From assembly GCF_003001675.1 (NCBI RefSeq), contig NZ_PVYW01000025.1, positions 62,001-126,000 on the forward strand: a stretch of DNA of 64,000 nucleotides, given 5' to 3'. The DNA comes from Cohnella sp. SGD-V74. GTDB taxonomy: Bacteria; Bacillota; Bacilli; Paenibacillales; Paenibacillaceae. The notes beneath the pieces were generated by a model that was given only the letters and a program-made list of their open reading frames with translations, made no database searches and was not told the origin of the DNA. Position numbers and translations under genes: made by a program. Positions 43,011 to 52,384 of this stretch are shown here, in pieces (position 1 is the first letter of the stretch; each line of letters opens with the position of its first letter).

Positions 43011-45593
43011 TTAATCCACTCGGTAAGATATGGCGAACATGTAACGAGTAGCCGCCGCCAAGGTTACACCGGTCGGTATTTGAACGGCTCCGCCTGAATT
43101 AATTAAAATTGAACCGGCGTCCGCGCCTCCGGATGTACGCATAAGTACCGCGCCCATATGCACGCTCGGTATATACCCCTTTGGTAGATCAGCAATTTTC
43201 GTTAACGCTGTGATTACGCCCGACGTGATATCTCCGATCAAAGTAACGATTCCGGTATCGGACTTTGAATATCTTAGCGTCCCCGTCCAATTACTCAGCA
43301 AGGTTGCATTGATCCATTGCGGTTGTTGCCTCTGCACCTTCGTGTTCGCCAGGACGGACGTTTCCGTTCGAGCTTCGACAACCTCCCGCACAAGCGATTT
43401 TACCGACTCCCGGATGTTCGGTGCATACTCCGCACTGATCGTCTGCGGGGCGATGCCGATCGCATAGGTGTCGAGCGCCAAGTAGGTGACAGAATAGGCG
43501 GCGGATGGGTCGTAATAAGTCTTTACGAATGAAGCCGAAAGAGTAACTCCAGTCCACCAATACTTATCTCTCTCTCCATTTCTAAAGACGTCCAGCCACT
43601 TACCGACCGTATGCGAAATCCTCCCAGGTGCGTAAAAAGGATTGCTGTGTTGACTCGCTATATAGTAAGCATTATCCGCAAACATTGGATTTGCAACTTC
43701 CCGAACAACAATCCCCGTTCCGACCTCGACCTGATTGTCACCCTCATGCAGCATAAGAGCGCCCTCGTATGCGACAGGCTCGTCTACGCTTTGGGCGAGT
43801 TGGTACATGAGGCGGTAGGGAGTAAAGCCTTGGTTATTAAAAGTAGTGGGGACTGTTGTCGTTGCGCTACCGTCGTCAACTACTGGGGCTCCCAATGCCG
43901 ACGGATGCTTAATGCCAACACCGTTGTATAGCTTGAACCACATTTTCGTGCCGCTGCCGCTCCAAGGCGGAAACGATGTATCTGCGCCGTTGCCCATCTT
44001 CCATCCCAAAAAATAAGCCTTAATCTCATCTGCTGTAGGTGTGTAGGATTCGCCCCAGCCACTGTCGGTGTCGGCAATACCAATATAAGAATGCAAGCCA
44101 TCTGTATAGATGGCGTCTACTGTTGGTGGATAAGCTGCATTATTTATGTTTAATATTTTGCCATCATATTTAATGGCAAACATGTTGCCTAGTGATTCAT
44201 TTATTCCAGATGGACGCGTCACCCTTACAACTTTATATCCAGTGTAGTCCGTGTTATACGCCCACGCCAACGAACCATCCAGTACCATTTCCCGAAACCG
44301 CCGCGTCACCCTCGGTTTGCCTTGTCCATCCGTATACAGCCGATCTGCTACACTGCCGTCTACGTTGGAATGGAGGTTGCAATCCGGTAGGTAGAGATAG
44401 GACGGTTTCTGCGGCTCGAACGAGAGAGGTTCGGAGCCGACGTTGAGCATGGGATTGAATAAGTGTCCGGTTGATGTAACTAAAAATCCAACTCTCACCC
44501 TGTCAATAGGCTTGTCCAAAGTCGTGAACGATTTTGAGTTAATTCCGTCGTTTGTCGCAATTCCTCCGGTTGAGCCGTCTTTATAATGAATATCCAAAAA
44601 AACAAAGGCGTTCGCGGAAGTCGCCGACTCAATCGAAAGTGTATAGGTTGTGTTCGGAGAAAGCATCATTATCAAATCGTTCTCTCCGGCGCTTGTCATT
44701 TCTATTCTGTATTGTTCTTTAACTACAGTGTTTGCGCTCAAATTCCACTCCGAAAACGGAGGAAGCAGATTCTTCCCCTTATTCTCGATATAGACGGCAT
44801 TGACGTGCTTCATGTCGTCTACGTAGGGGTACATCATTTCAATCTGCGCAGCGGTCATACCCCCAATAGCTTCATATTCTTCCGCCGTAATCTGATATAG
44901 GGAAACTCCATCAACATAGGCTGTTTGTCCTGTCGAACCATTGCAGTCGATAGTAAAGAAATTTCCGGAGTGGAGATCAGACGGTTGCAACCGCATATTG
45001 ACGCGCGTAAAGGCCGTTGTCGAAGTCACCAGCGCCCCATATATCGCAGTACCTCCACCGTTATTGTCCTTTCGAATCGCGACCGACGATGCCGTTCCAA
45101 GCTTCACATACGCAGAGTAAAGATAATGCTTAGCAGGGTTCACCCCGATTGCCGCCGCTGTTTTATTCATACTGGAACTATCCGCCGTGCTAGTGATCTT
45201 AATCCCGTTGTTACCAAAAACCTTGTTTGTGGCGTCGAGGCTTAGTGTACCTTGGTATACCGCCCAACCGTTCAAACTCTCACAATTCCCATCCCGACCC
45301 AACAAATTAACGAGCGTCCGCCCTTTAATGGTCGGATGTAGTATCGCCGGAACATCCCCACCTTGTACGACCTGGACACCTTGCTTCAGCGTCAATTGAT
45401 TGAGAGGCTTGTCCGTCAAATGGTCGTATATTTCCGAGATTGCTCCAGCCACATTGGTCGATGACGTAGGGAGGGAATTCAATGGGCCGAGAGCATGATC
45501 AACGCTGTCCATATTTTCATTCAAAGTGTTTATACTGACAAATTCACTCTCAAGTGGCTTTATTAATCCGATATTAGTCGTAGATTCCGCCAT
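43011..45593 (-). CDS. Large tail fibre / receptor-binding protein
   Basis: This 860-residue protein has an N-terminal 65-residue baseplate-attachment segment (NIGLIKPLESEFVSINTLNENMDSVD...VAGAISEIYDHLTD) that closely matches the second fibre gene upstream. The body is beta-rich, with carbohydrate-binding-like parts (ESLNGWAVYQGTLSLDATNKV at about 115 and FFTIDCNGSTGQTAYVDGVSL at about 215). The C-terminus ends in a beta domain (GTLRYSKSDTGIVTLIGDITSG) common in fibre tips. It should determine which cells the particle binds. It has no signal peptide. There is no recognisable chaperone domain at its end. Confidence 0.8.
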   Translation of the reverse strand: MAESTTNIGLIKPLESEFVSINTLNENMDSVDHALGPLNSLPTSSTNVAGAISEIYDHLTDKPLNQLTLKQGVQVVQGGDVPAILHPTIKGRTLVNLLGRDGNCESLNGWAVYQGTLSLDATNKVFGNNGIKITSTADSSSMNKTAAAIGVNPAKHYLYSAYVKLGTASSVAIRKDNNGGGTAIYGALVTSTTAFTRVNMRLQPSDLHSGNFFTIDCNGSTGQTAYVDGVSLYQITAEEYEAIGGMTAAQIEMMYPYVDDMKHVNAVYIENKGKNLLPPFSEWNLSANTVVKEQYRIEMTSAGENDLIMMLSPNTTYTLSIESATSANAFVFLDIHYKDGSTGGIATNDGINSKSFTTLDKPIDRVRVGFLVTSTGHLFNPMLNVGSEPLSFEPQKPSYLYLPDCNLHSNVDGSVADRLYTDGQGKPRVTRRFREMVLDGSLAWAYNTDYTGYKVVRVTRPSGINESLGNMFAIKYDGKILNINNAAYPPTVDAIYTDGLHSYIGIADTDSGWGESYTPTADEIKAYFLGWKMGNGADTSFPPWSGSGTKMWFKLYNGVGIKHPSALGAPVVDDGSATTTVPTTFNNQGFTPYRLMYQLAQSVDEPVAYEGALMLHEGDNQVEVGTGIVVREVANPMFADNAYYIASQHSNPFYAPGRISHTVGKWLDVFRNGERDKYWWTGVTLSASFVKTYYDPSAAYSVTYLALDTYAIGIAPQTISAEYAPNIRESVKSLVREVVEARTETSVLANTKVQRQQPQWINATLLSNWTGTLRYSKSDTGIVTLIGDITSGVITALTKIADLPKGYIPSVHMGAVLMRTSGGADAGSILINSGGAVQIPTGVTLAAATRYMFAISYRVD

Positions 45594-45597
45594 GTGA

Positions 45598-45862
45598 CCG
45601 ACTCCTTATGGCTTAGAAATAGTTAAAAACGCTTATGTTATCAGTGTTTGTGAGCATCCACACTACGTCAAAGAAGCCGACAAATTACTCAGCAAGAACG
45701 AAATAAGAGGCGAAGGCTTACTTACTTGGTGTCGCTTAATGCTCTCCAGTACTCGCGGGCACCAGCAATGTCGCAGATCAAAATACACACTGTCCGATTA
45801 CATGCCGAATGTTCTTTTACCCGATGGCTATCCAGTCCACAGCTACTACTTTTGTTAATAGC
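45598..45862 (+). other. Plus-strand open frame between the two fibre genes, possibly a coding remnant
   Basis: An 88-codon frame without a start codon or ribosome site runs through the gap between the fibre genes (45594-45816) and into the end of the upstream fibre gene. Its translation has a protein-like composition (YVISVCEHPHYVKEADKLLS, then LTWCRLMLSS). It may be debris left by fibre-cassette exchange. I do not recognise the source. Confidence 0.25.
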
Positions 45863-46800
45863 CAACTAAATCCATCACTCGTTACATTAGGCATATGGGC
45901 TGAAGTCAAAAAACCTCCTGACGTATTCGTCGAAAATGCCCTTAAATAGTTGGTCCACATCCATTGGTCAGTTCCGCTAGTAGAAAGAACAACAATAAAT
46001 TTAGGTGTAAACGGGAGGTTAGTAACAGTAAGTGTGCCAGGAGATACAGACACCGCAGAACCCGAAGCAAATGCCTTCCCCTGTATCAAAGATCCTGCAA
46101 GTCCGAATACGCTCTTTCCAGCCAAGATATTAGCGCTGATAAAATTGGGATCATCTAAATACGTGAAGTTTACCCCATTCCAATAGCCAATAGATGGACG
46201 GAGATTTAATCTTCCTTGTACTGCAACTGAACCAGTAGCGGGAATATCGTTTCCACTTCTATTTGGCATCGTCCCCGCTGTCCCCGCAATAGTAGTACCC
46301 GCAAGCACCTTATCCGCCGGCACAACGACAGCCGCAACTTGCCCGGCTCCTCCATGTTTGCCCGCTGGGATCGCCTGCGCAACTGCTCCCGGAGTAAATG
46401 ACATATTTCCCCTGTCGACCATCGTTCCCGTCAACTTAGTCCCAGCAGCACCATAAGCCGTTTTGGATGCCAAGATATCCCCCGCTGTAGCGGTAGCATC
46501 GCTAGTATCCGGACCTACATGAATTTCTTCAATGTTACCGGCCATCTCTGCAAAACTATCATTCGCGTCCGTCGGAACACCTTTGTCAGTGATCGCGGAC
46601 GCGATTAGTGCTTTACCGTCACTGACATTTGTAAAAAGCTCCGATATAGCCCCCGCCGCATCCTTAGCCGTCGTCGGCACAGAAGCCATATCTCCTAGCG
46701 TCTGATCGATCTTGTCCATATTCGAATTAATAACCGCAACATCCGCATGTTCGTTCTCTACAGGCTTATTAAGCCCAAGATTAGGAGTCGTCTCCGCCAT
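45817..46800 (-). CDS. Second tail fibre protein
   Basis: This 327-residue protein shares the N-terminal attachment segment of the large fibre (NLGLNKPVENEHADVAVINSNMDKID...AAGAISELFTNVSD). A run of short beta repeats of ADKVLAGTTIAGTAGTMPNR type follows, as seen in many Gram-positive phage fibres. The C-terminal 100 residues (LTVTNLPFTPKFIVVLSTSG) form a separate tip domain. Its start overlaps the xkdU stop by one base (TAATG). With the larger fibre it gives the particle two receptor-binding candidates. Confidence 0.8.
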   Translation of the reverse strand: MAETTPNLGLNKPVENEHADVAVINSNMDKIDQTLGDMASVPTTAKDAAGAISELFTNVSDGKALIASAITDKGVPTDANDSFAEMAGNIEEIHVGPDTSDATATAGDILASKTAYGAAGTKLTGTMVDRGNMSFTPGAVAQAIPAGKHGGAGQVAAVVVPADKVLAGTTIAGTAGTMPNRSGNDIPATGSVAVQGRLNLRPSIGYWNGVNFTYLDDPNFISANILAGKSVFGLAGSLIQGKAFASGSAVSVSPGTLTVTNLPFTPKFIVVLSTSGTDQWMWTNYLRAFSTNTSGGFLTSAHMPNVTSDGFSWLLTKVVAVDWIAIG

Positions 46801-47369
46801 TAGCTCCAGCTCCTTGTCATCACTTCACCCCAGGTGAAGTTACTGAGTTCGCCCCACGTCTTCTGCTTGAGTTCGCTCCACTGCGTGTAGGTGAAGGCGT
46901 ACTCGACGGCGAGGTGCGCCGGTTTGATTTCTTCGATGACAGCTTTGAGATCGTCCAGGTTGGGCGGAATGCCCCGCGTATCCACGAACTTGACCGTGAA
47001 CGTGTAGGCTTCCGGCTGAAGCGTTACGTCGACTGTTCCGCCGTCATAGGCTTCGGCTACCGACTTAATCAGGCTGACCGTCACCGTCCCAATACCGCGC
47101 ATCTTGGACAGAATGACACTCCGTCTTTGCCCGATGGGCTTGGAAGCATCGACTGTAATGCCCAGCTCGTTTTCCCAATGCTCCAATCCCCAAGTCGCCG
47201 TCGAGACAAAATATTGCTCAAGCGTGCCGTCAAGCGCCTGCCATAGAGCGTCCAGTTCCTTGCCTTGAGACTCCATGTTGGCGCTCATGACTCTAGAAGT
47301 AGCATAATAGTCCGGGAGAAAGGACAACATCTCCTTCCCCCGGACGCTCGTCATCGCATAGTTACTCAA
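46800..47369 (-). CDS. xkdU: Baseplate protein XkdU (YmfQ/DUF2313 family)
   Basis: This 189-residue protein has the YmfQ-family pattern: LPDYYATSRVMSANMESQGKELDALW near the start, LEHWENELGI, RRSVILSKMRGIGTVTVSLIKSVAEAY and IKPAHLAVEYAF. Members connect the baseplate wedge to the tail fibre in contractile tails, equivalent to gpI of P2. It overlaps xkdT by eight bases and the fibre gene by one base. The tandem TWGELSNFTWGEV tail contains two similar short units. Confidence 0.88.
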   Translation of the reverse strand: MSNYAMTSVRGKEMLSFLPDYYATSRVMSANMESQGKELDALWQALDGTLEQYFVSTATWGLEHWENELGITVDASKPIGQRRSVILSKMRGIGTVTVSLIKSVAEAYDGGTVDVTLQPEAYTFTVKFVDTRGIPPNLDDLKAVIEEIKPAHLAVEYAFTYTQWSELKQKTWGELSNFTWGEVMTRSWS

Positions 47370-48474
47370 TTAAGCTCACCGTCCCGATTACCGCGACTTC
47401 GCCAAGCGATAAATCGATATTTTCAATACCGCCATTCACTTTCAAATCTTCGAAATCGACGATTCGCGGAATATCCAGCAAGATCGCCGAAATCCGGTTG
47501 TAACGAATGAGAGAGTCAACAAAAGCGAGCTGTTCCAAATACTCCGCCAATCCCGCTTCGAAATCCTCTCGAGCCTGTTCCAAAGTCGATCCGCTTGCCA
47601 GCGTCAGCTTGGCTTCTATATTAAGCGGCACTTCGATCGCCGCCTCTACCGTTACCGCAGCGCCGATCGGAGCTTTGCCTTCTCCTTGGCCGATGGCGGG
47701 AGAAATATGCTGCTGAACTGCATCCACGATCGTCTGGCTAGGAGCTCTCTTATTGTCATCAAGCACATAGATCCTGACCGTTCCCGGACCGTCCCATAGC
47801 GGTTCGACCTGAACCCGGCTTACCCCCGGCGTCTCCAAGGCCCATTGCTGGTAGTCCGCCCGATTGCCGCTCGTACCCGGCTGACGTACCTTCAATAGAT
47901 ACCGCGCAAGCAGAGATTCATCGGACTCTTCATCCGCTCCCCCGGTAATTGCCGCCGTATTCGTAATTCCCGTTACGCCCGTAATCGGCTGGACGAGCAG
48001 GCTGACCGCGCCAATCGGAACGTTGCCGCGAGTACCCGGCTCGACCGCTCGAATCGGAATGATCGCCGCGCCTTGGCTATTCAGAACAGTTGCCTCCACC
48101 GTTTCATACTCGATAGACGATGTCTCCGTCATCTCATCGGCCGGAGTCGCCACTCTGGAACCAAGGGGAACAACCGCTCCTGCGGTTCCCGTCATTTCAA
48201 CAGCCCCGGTCGCCGCAACGGCCGGTCGGGGCAGCACACCATGCTCCTCGCACCGCATCCTCAAATACGGCCCGAACGTTGTCCTCGCAAAGCCCCGATC
48301 CAGCACCTCGCGCGCCCATTCGGAAGCCCGGTACAACTGATAAGCCGCAGGGGCCAAAGAGTCCCAAATATAAGAGCCTTCCGACTTGTCGAGGTCGGCC
48401 GGCACACGCTCGAGCATCCGCGACATAATGTCCTCTTCCGTCTGATCCTGTAAAAATTCCGGTATCGCCGCCAT
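47362..48474 (-). CDS. xkdT: Baseplate wedge protein XkdT (baseplate J family)
   Basis: This 370-residue protein is a Mu gp47/P2 gpJ-type baseplate J protein. Visible motifs are the N-terminal EGSYIWDSLAPAAYQLYRA, the RTTFGPYLRMRCEEHGVLP segment, and the long central RAVEPGTRGNVPIGAVSL and GGADEESDESLLARYL stretches that mark the family. It forms the wedge of the baseplate. It is translationally coupled to xkdS (one-base overlap) and xkdU (eight-base overlap). The length is normal. Confidence 0.93.
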   Translation of the reverse strand: MAAIPEFLQDQTEEDIMSRMLERVPADLDKSEGSYIWDSLAPAAYQLYRASEWAREVLDRGFARTTFGPYLRMRCEEHGVLPRPAVAATGAVEMTGTAGAVVPLGSRVATPADEMTETSSIEYETVEATVLNSQGAAIIPIRAVEPGTRGNVPIGAVSLLVQPITGVTGITNTAAITGGADEESDESLLARYLLKVRQPGTSGNRADYQQWALETPGVSRVQVEPLWDGPGTVRIYVLDDNKRAPSQTIVDAVQQHISPAIGQGEGKAPIGAAVTVEAAIEVPLNIEAKLTLASGSTLEQAREDFEAGLAEYLEQLAFVDSLIRYNRISAILLDIPRIVDFEDLKVNGGIENIDLSLGEVAVIGTVSLIE

Positions 48475-48923
48475 TACACATTCACCGCCATTCCTTCGAT
48501 TTCCGCTGTTTCGTCATGGATGTTAGAGATCGCACAAGTGAAATAACAGCTTTCACCTCTCCACTCACAAGAGAAACGGTCAACCCTTGCTGTTCGTGGA
48601 TCACTCATCAAGGTCTCAACTGCAATACGTTTAATCTCCATCTCAATGACAGCCCGCGGCAGGCTGGAACGAATTAACTCTTCGAACTCCTGACCGTAAT
48701 TCCTTGAGTAGACAAGATGCTTATAACGCTCGGTGAGAAGAGCCTTTCGGCACCATTCGATCCACGCCTCTTTACCCTCACTGCTTGCAACCTGACCAGT
48801 CGGTGTCATAATGAACTCTCCAGCATCGAAGTCAAACCGCCAGCTTCTTCCGAAAAAGACTTCTTCTTTCGCCTGCTCCATCGATTCTTCTACCGGCAAT
48901 TCCGTCGGAAATAAATTAGCCAT
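48474..48923 (-). CDS. xkdS: Baseplate protein XkdS (DUF2634)
   Basis: This 149-residue protein of the DUF2634 family is equivalent in position to T4 gp25/P2 gpW. SWRFDFDAGEFIMTPTGQV, AWIEWCRKALLTERYKHLVYSRNYGQEFEEL and the RAVIEMEIKRIAVETLMSDPR stretch are typical. gp25-like proteins nucleate sheath assembly in the baseplate (established for the superfamily). It overlaps xkdR by eight bases and xkdT by one base. Confidence 0.9.
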   Translation of the reverse strand: MANLFPTELPVEESMEQAKEEVFFGRSWRFDFDAGEFIMTPTGQVASSEGKEAWIEWCRKALLTERYKHLVYSRNYGQEFEELIRSSLPRAVIEMEIKRIAVETLMSDPRTARVDRFSCEWRGESCYFTCAISNIHDETAEIEGMAVNV

Positions 48924-49335
48924 TTGAGTTCACCACCTTACAAACAATTACGGCATCCTTGCCGCCGTTCACCGGAACGGCCAGCACGCGGTCTCCAGGT
49001 TTAATCCCGGCAGACCAATTCAGCCGCACTTCGCCTATTTTTGTCTCATTAAAATCAAAGCGCGTTTGCTGAGAAGGATTACCGCCCCCTATCGGGTTAC
49101 CAGCTTCATCCACCGGGGCAATCATCGTGCCGATGAGAGCAAAAGCAGGAATCTCTAATTCTGCCATCCACTCCGCCATATAATAGTCCGGTATTTCATA
49201 TTTGAATGAATCCAGTTTCACGCCCGATCCCGTAAACGTTCCCAACTCCGAGGGCACTCCGGATAGCATTTGGGCCGCAATGCCGGAGAAGCGGCTTTCC
49301 AGCGTCGATACTAAACTCTTGTACGGGTCAGCCAC
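48916..49335 (-). CDS. xkdR: Baseplate-associated protein XkdR (DUF2577)
   Basis: About 139 residues, an OB-fold-like small protein of the DUF2577 family. DPYKSLVSTLESRFSGIAAQML forms an N-terminal helix, and the C-terminal part has RLNWSAGIKPGDRVLAVPVNGGKDAVIVCKV. The start was set at GTG 49335 because AGGAGGG lies eight bases before it; the frame extends 11 codons upstream inside xkdQ. It overlaps the end of xkdQ. Its likely place is the central spike or hub of the baseplate (inference from OB-fold and position). Confidence 0.85.
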   Translation of the reverse strand: MADPYKSLVSTLESRFSGIAAQMLSGVPSELGTFTGSGVKLDSFKYEIPDYYMAEWMAELEIPAFALIGTMIAPVDEAGNPIGGGNPSQQTRFDFNETKIGEVRLNWSAGIKPGDRVLAVPVNGGKDAVIVCKVVNSNG

Positions 49336-50293
49336 CAAAATCCCTCCTGACTTTGCTCTCCGCGGCAAGTTCCAGTTCCATCCGCCCCGGATTGCCCAAT
49401 TGATGCCTCACCTTAGTTACAATAAGTTCCGAATTGTTCAGGCGAACGCGATCGCCCGCGCGAACCGTATTGATGTCCAGCGCTGTGACCGACATAGTCT
49501 CCTGCATGCCGAGCAGCGTTTTGGCTGCAACCTTCCTGGCCTGCTCTACCGTCTCGATCTTGCTGTCCATGATCAGCTTTTGCAGCGTACCGTACTTTTC
49601 GATATCCTTTTCCATTACAGCCAGCGTCTTAGCTACCGCGTTTTCACTTTCTTGAGGGCCGATTACTTTGACCTTTGTAATAGCGCCTTCAAGCGTGCGG
49701 TTTTGAGTCACCTCTTCGAGCGCTCCCAGCTCCCAAATTACTGAGTTGCCACCAACTTCGAATAACTCAAGACCGCGACTGGTCATTCTTACCCGGTACA
49801 TTGCGCCACCCTTATCGACTGTTTCCTTCAAATCTTCCATAATCATCGATAAAATCGTCTGGCTGCGCTTGATGTTGCGAGCAAGTTTCTCCCGGGTATC
49901 CACAATATTGCCGACCGGGATTCCCCATGACATAGCATATTGCTTAATCCGTTCGGTCGCCGTTTGATTTCCTGGCATGAGACGCTCGTCCTCTGATTTT
50001 GCGAGATAGATCGTTTTCTCGTAAGCGGTAATATTAAGGTGCTTGCGACCTGTATTGGAACTGTGGCAATCCCATACAACGGCAGGATTCAATAGATTTT
50101 CTTTTTTCGCTCTACCAAAAGGTATACCTGCGATACGAATTTCCTGCCCTGGAGTAATAAACGGCATATCAGGTGTAACGACTAATTTAATGTTGACGCA
50201 GTAAGCAATCTCATTCAGCGACTCTTCCAACGACAGACTCTCGACTAACTCACTCAAATCATACTTATTGGCAAGTACAACCTCATAACTCAT
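49328..50293 (-). CDS. xkdQ: Tail hub protein XkdQ
   Basis: This 321-residue protein matches the XkdQ/gpD-like hub family: PFITPGQEIRIAGIPFG, the YEKTIYLAKSEDE strand region, and the long helical segment TILSMIMEDLKETVDKGGAMYRVRMTSRGLELFEVG. In contractile tails such proteins form the hub on which the spike and tube rest. It overlaps xkdP by four bases. RPGDRVRLNNSELIV-like residues near the C-terminus (VRAGDRVRLNNSELIVTKV) form the second beta-barrel. Confidence 0.88.
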   Translation of the reverse strand: MSYEVVLANKYDLSELVESLSLEESLNEIAYCVNIKLVVTPDMPFITPGQEIRIAGIPFGRAKKENLLNPAVVWDCHSSNTGRKHLNITAYEKTIYLAKSEDERLMPGNQTATERIKQYAMSWGIPVGNIVDTREKLARNIKRSQTILSMIMEDLKETVDKGGAMYRVRMTSRGLELFEVGGNSVIWELGALEEVTQNRTLEGAITKVKVIGPQESENAVAKTLAVMEKDIEKYGTLQKLIMDSKIETVEQARKVAAKTLLGMQETMSVTALDINTVRAGDRVRLNNSELIVTKVRHQLGNPGRMELELAAESKVRRDFGG

Positions 50294-50961
50294 GGCATCA
50301 CCAGCTTCTGACCAGGTCTGATCAAGTCAGGGTTACGCCCGATCACCTTCTTGTTGGCATTATAGATGTCCAGCCATTTCGAACTGCTTCCAAGTTCTCG
50401 CTTAGCGATTGCGGTCAACGTGTCTCCAGATCTAACCACATATACTTTAGGCACCGGTTTCGTGTCAGGTCGATCAGGTATTTTGGATCTATTCCCAACT
50501 TTAATTCCTCGGTAGGTACGAAACGTAATGTCAAAATAGACATCGCCATCCTCTCCGCCCTTAAACGTCGAATCGTGTGCGGTAACAAAGGCTGGTGTAT
50601 TAATAATTGTCCCAGAAATTATTAATCGAATAGGCGTTTTCCTCATCAGGAGCGAGGTTAATCGGTTCATTGCAACCTGCGGATTCGGATGCTTTGTGGG
50701 GTCAAACTGCTTTTTTAGATCCGACTCCCCTTCTTCGCCTCCAGGATTCATTTGGCATCGGCAATAGCTGCTATCGTGCAGTTTGGGAAAAAAAGAAGAG
50801 AAGGCAATTTCCTTAACCTTCTCCCCTTGAGTAAGATCGATTTCTCCCAACGACAAAATCGTTGCCGTCTCAAACTGTCTTTCCCGTCGAATTCGCACCT
50901 CTTCGGGATTCACCGGAAAAATAAAATCTCCATCGATAGGATCGCGAATAGTAAAGTCCAT
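50290..50961 (-). CDS. xkdP: LysM-domain tail protein XkdP
   Basis: This 223-residue protein has an N-terminal 145-residue domain (FIFPVNPEEVRIRRERQFETATILSLGEI) and a C-terminal LysM domain (VYVVRSGDTLTAIAKREL, then NPDLIRPGQKLVMP). XkdP-type proteins link the tape measure end to the hub, equivalent to gp53 of T4 (known relation). The CRCQMNPGGEEGESDLKKQF insertion in the middle has two Cys (Cys-x-Cys) and is unusual. The base composition is more AT-rich than that of the host genes around the locus. Confidence 0.88.
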   Translation of the reverse strand: MDFTIRDPIDGDFIFPVNPEEVRIRRERQFETATILSLGEIDLTQGEKVKEIAFSSFFPKLHDSSYCRCQMNPGGEEGESDLKKQFDPTKHPNPQVAMNRLTSLLMRKTPIRLIISGTIINTPAFVTAHDSTFKGGEDGDVYFDITFRTYRGIKVGNRSKIPDRPDTKPVPKVYVVRSGDTLTAIAKRELGSSSKWLDIYNANKKVIGRNPDLIRPGQKLVMP

Positions 50962-50982
50962 GCTTTATCACCTTCTTTCGAA

Positions 50983-52380
50983 TTAGGCTAACACTGCGGA
51001 CTTATTTGTCATGGCTTGCTTTACAGCCAGTGCAATTTTGTGGCCGACATTGATCGATAATTCATCATAATTAATCTCTGTGCCTTGAAACGAAAGTTGC
51101 ACGGTACCTGGAGGTACCGTCACATAAATTGCATTTGAAACAGTTGACCCCGAAATGTCAGGTTTTTGATTCAACAATGGTTGAGCTTTTGATTCACCTG
51201 TGGGGTATGAATTCAATTTAAAATTGGATCCTGGAAATCCAGGATAATAATTCCCATAAAGTTGATAAGGTAACTCTTCAATAAAATTAGTCACATCTTG
51301 AGGAATTTTCTTAATATCGCTCATAATGCTATTGAATTTACCGCCTACATCACTTAAAACATCATTGAATTTATCGCCTACATTATTAAAAAAATTCTTG
51401 TTAATATCAGTCTGAATTTCTGTTTTCTTCGCAATGTCATCAATCGTTACTCTGGGAATATCGCCGAATGTATCGCCTAAACTATTAAAAAAATGCTTGT
51501 TAATATCGATCTGAATTTCTGTTTTTTTCGCAATGTCATCTATCATCCCTCCCGAGTAGACATACCTTCCAGCTTCGCGTCCAAGTTTATCTCCAACCCC
51601 ACTAAAGTAATACGCCCCAATTGCAGATCCAACTAGCGGTACTCCCAATGCTCCCAGGATTCCTCCTACAGAACCAAACAATAAATATCCCGCAAGTCCT
51701 CCTATTTCTTCATAAAGCTTGCCGGTCCGGTCTTCCGGTGGTGCATCGAAGACTTCCATAGTCCGCGTACCGACTTCTAAAGGCTTTGCAAATTTTGTGA
51801 TACCTTTAATAAACTTTGATAATCCATTAAATTGCCCACTATTTAATGCTAAGTCAAACCTAGTTTCCCTCCCCCCGACATTACGCCAATTACGCAAGAT
51901 CTCTAAATCATCAATTATCGCTTCTGCATATAAATATTTATCCATTACATTTTTAGCCATAGATGAAAAATTCTTGATATTTCCCCAATCAACATCAAGT
52001 GAATTGGAACTATCCGGATGTTCATTGTCGAAAAATTGGCTTTTCTCTTGAAAGAACTGGTCTTTCAGTCCGTTACTTGAAATCATCGCAATAGGATTAA
52101 AGTCAGATCGCTTAGGATTCTCAGAAAGTACATTCTCCGACACTGCACCTAAAGAAAGAGTCGCAACTTGCCCATTTAATCTATACAGATTTTTTGCTAT
52201 CCTCTCGGTCTGTGGTATTACTCTTTCCGTTAATCGTGGAACAGGATTAGCTCGTATACGTCCCAACTTCTCCGTCCGCCTTTGAAGCCTCTCCAAATAG
52301 TTGTCGATAGTCTTAAATGTCTGCTCTGTGTGAGCTAATCCATCAGCATTAATCGCCACTTCTTGTCGATTTCCAGCCAC
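50983..52380 (-). CDS. xkdO: Short tape measure protein with glycine zipper
   Basis: This 465-residue protein holds the tape measure position between the tail chaperone and XkdP. Residues 1-75 are helical and charged. Residues 226-278 form a glycine-zipper membrane-like region (GGLAGYLLFGSVGGILGALG and so on). Residues 280-306 and 313-340 are an internal duplication of IDDIAKKTEIQxDINKxFF. The start is GTG at 52380 with AAGGAAGG upstream. It is unusually short, since PBSX XkdO is about 1,300 residues. At 1.5 angstrom per residue it would give a tail of roughly 70 nm (inference). AT-rich codon use sets it apart. Confidence 0.75.
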   Translation of the reverse strand: MAGNRQEVAINADGLAHTEQTFKTIDNYLERLQRRTEKLGRIRANPVPRLTERVIPQTERIAKNLYRLNGQVATLSLGAVSENVLSENPKRSDFNPIAMISSNGLKDQFFQEKSQFFDNEHPDSSNSLDVDWGNIKNFSSMAKNVMDKYLYAEAIIDDLEILRNWRNVGGRETRFDLALNSGQFNGLSKFIKGITKFAKPLEVGTRTMEVFDAPPEDRTGKLYEEIGGLAGYLLFGSVGGILGALGVPLVGSAIGAYYFSGVGDKLGREAGRYVYSGGMIDDIAKKTEIQIDINKHFFNSLGDTFGDIPRVTIDDIAKKTEIQTDINKNFFNNVGDKFNDVLSDVGGKFNSIMSDIKKIPQDVTNFIEELPYQLYGNYYPGFPGSNFKLNSYPTGESKAQPLLNQKPDISGSTVSNAIYVTVPPGTVQLSFQGTEINYDELSINVGHKIALAVKQAMTNKSAVLA

Positions 52381-52384
52381 ATCC

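Noticed and set aside
43011..45593. Diversity-generating retroelement acting on the tail fibre
   Set aside because: No reverse transcriptase gene and no obvious template/variable repeat pair could be found in the window.
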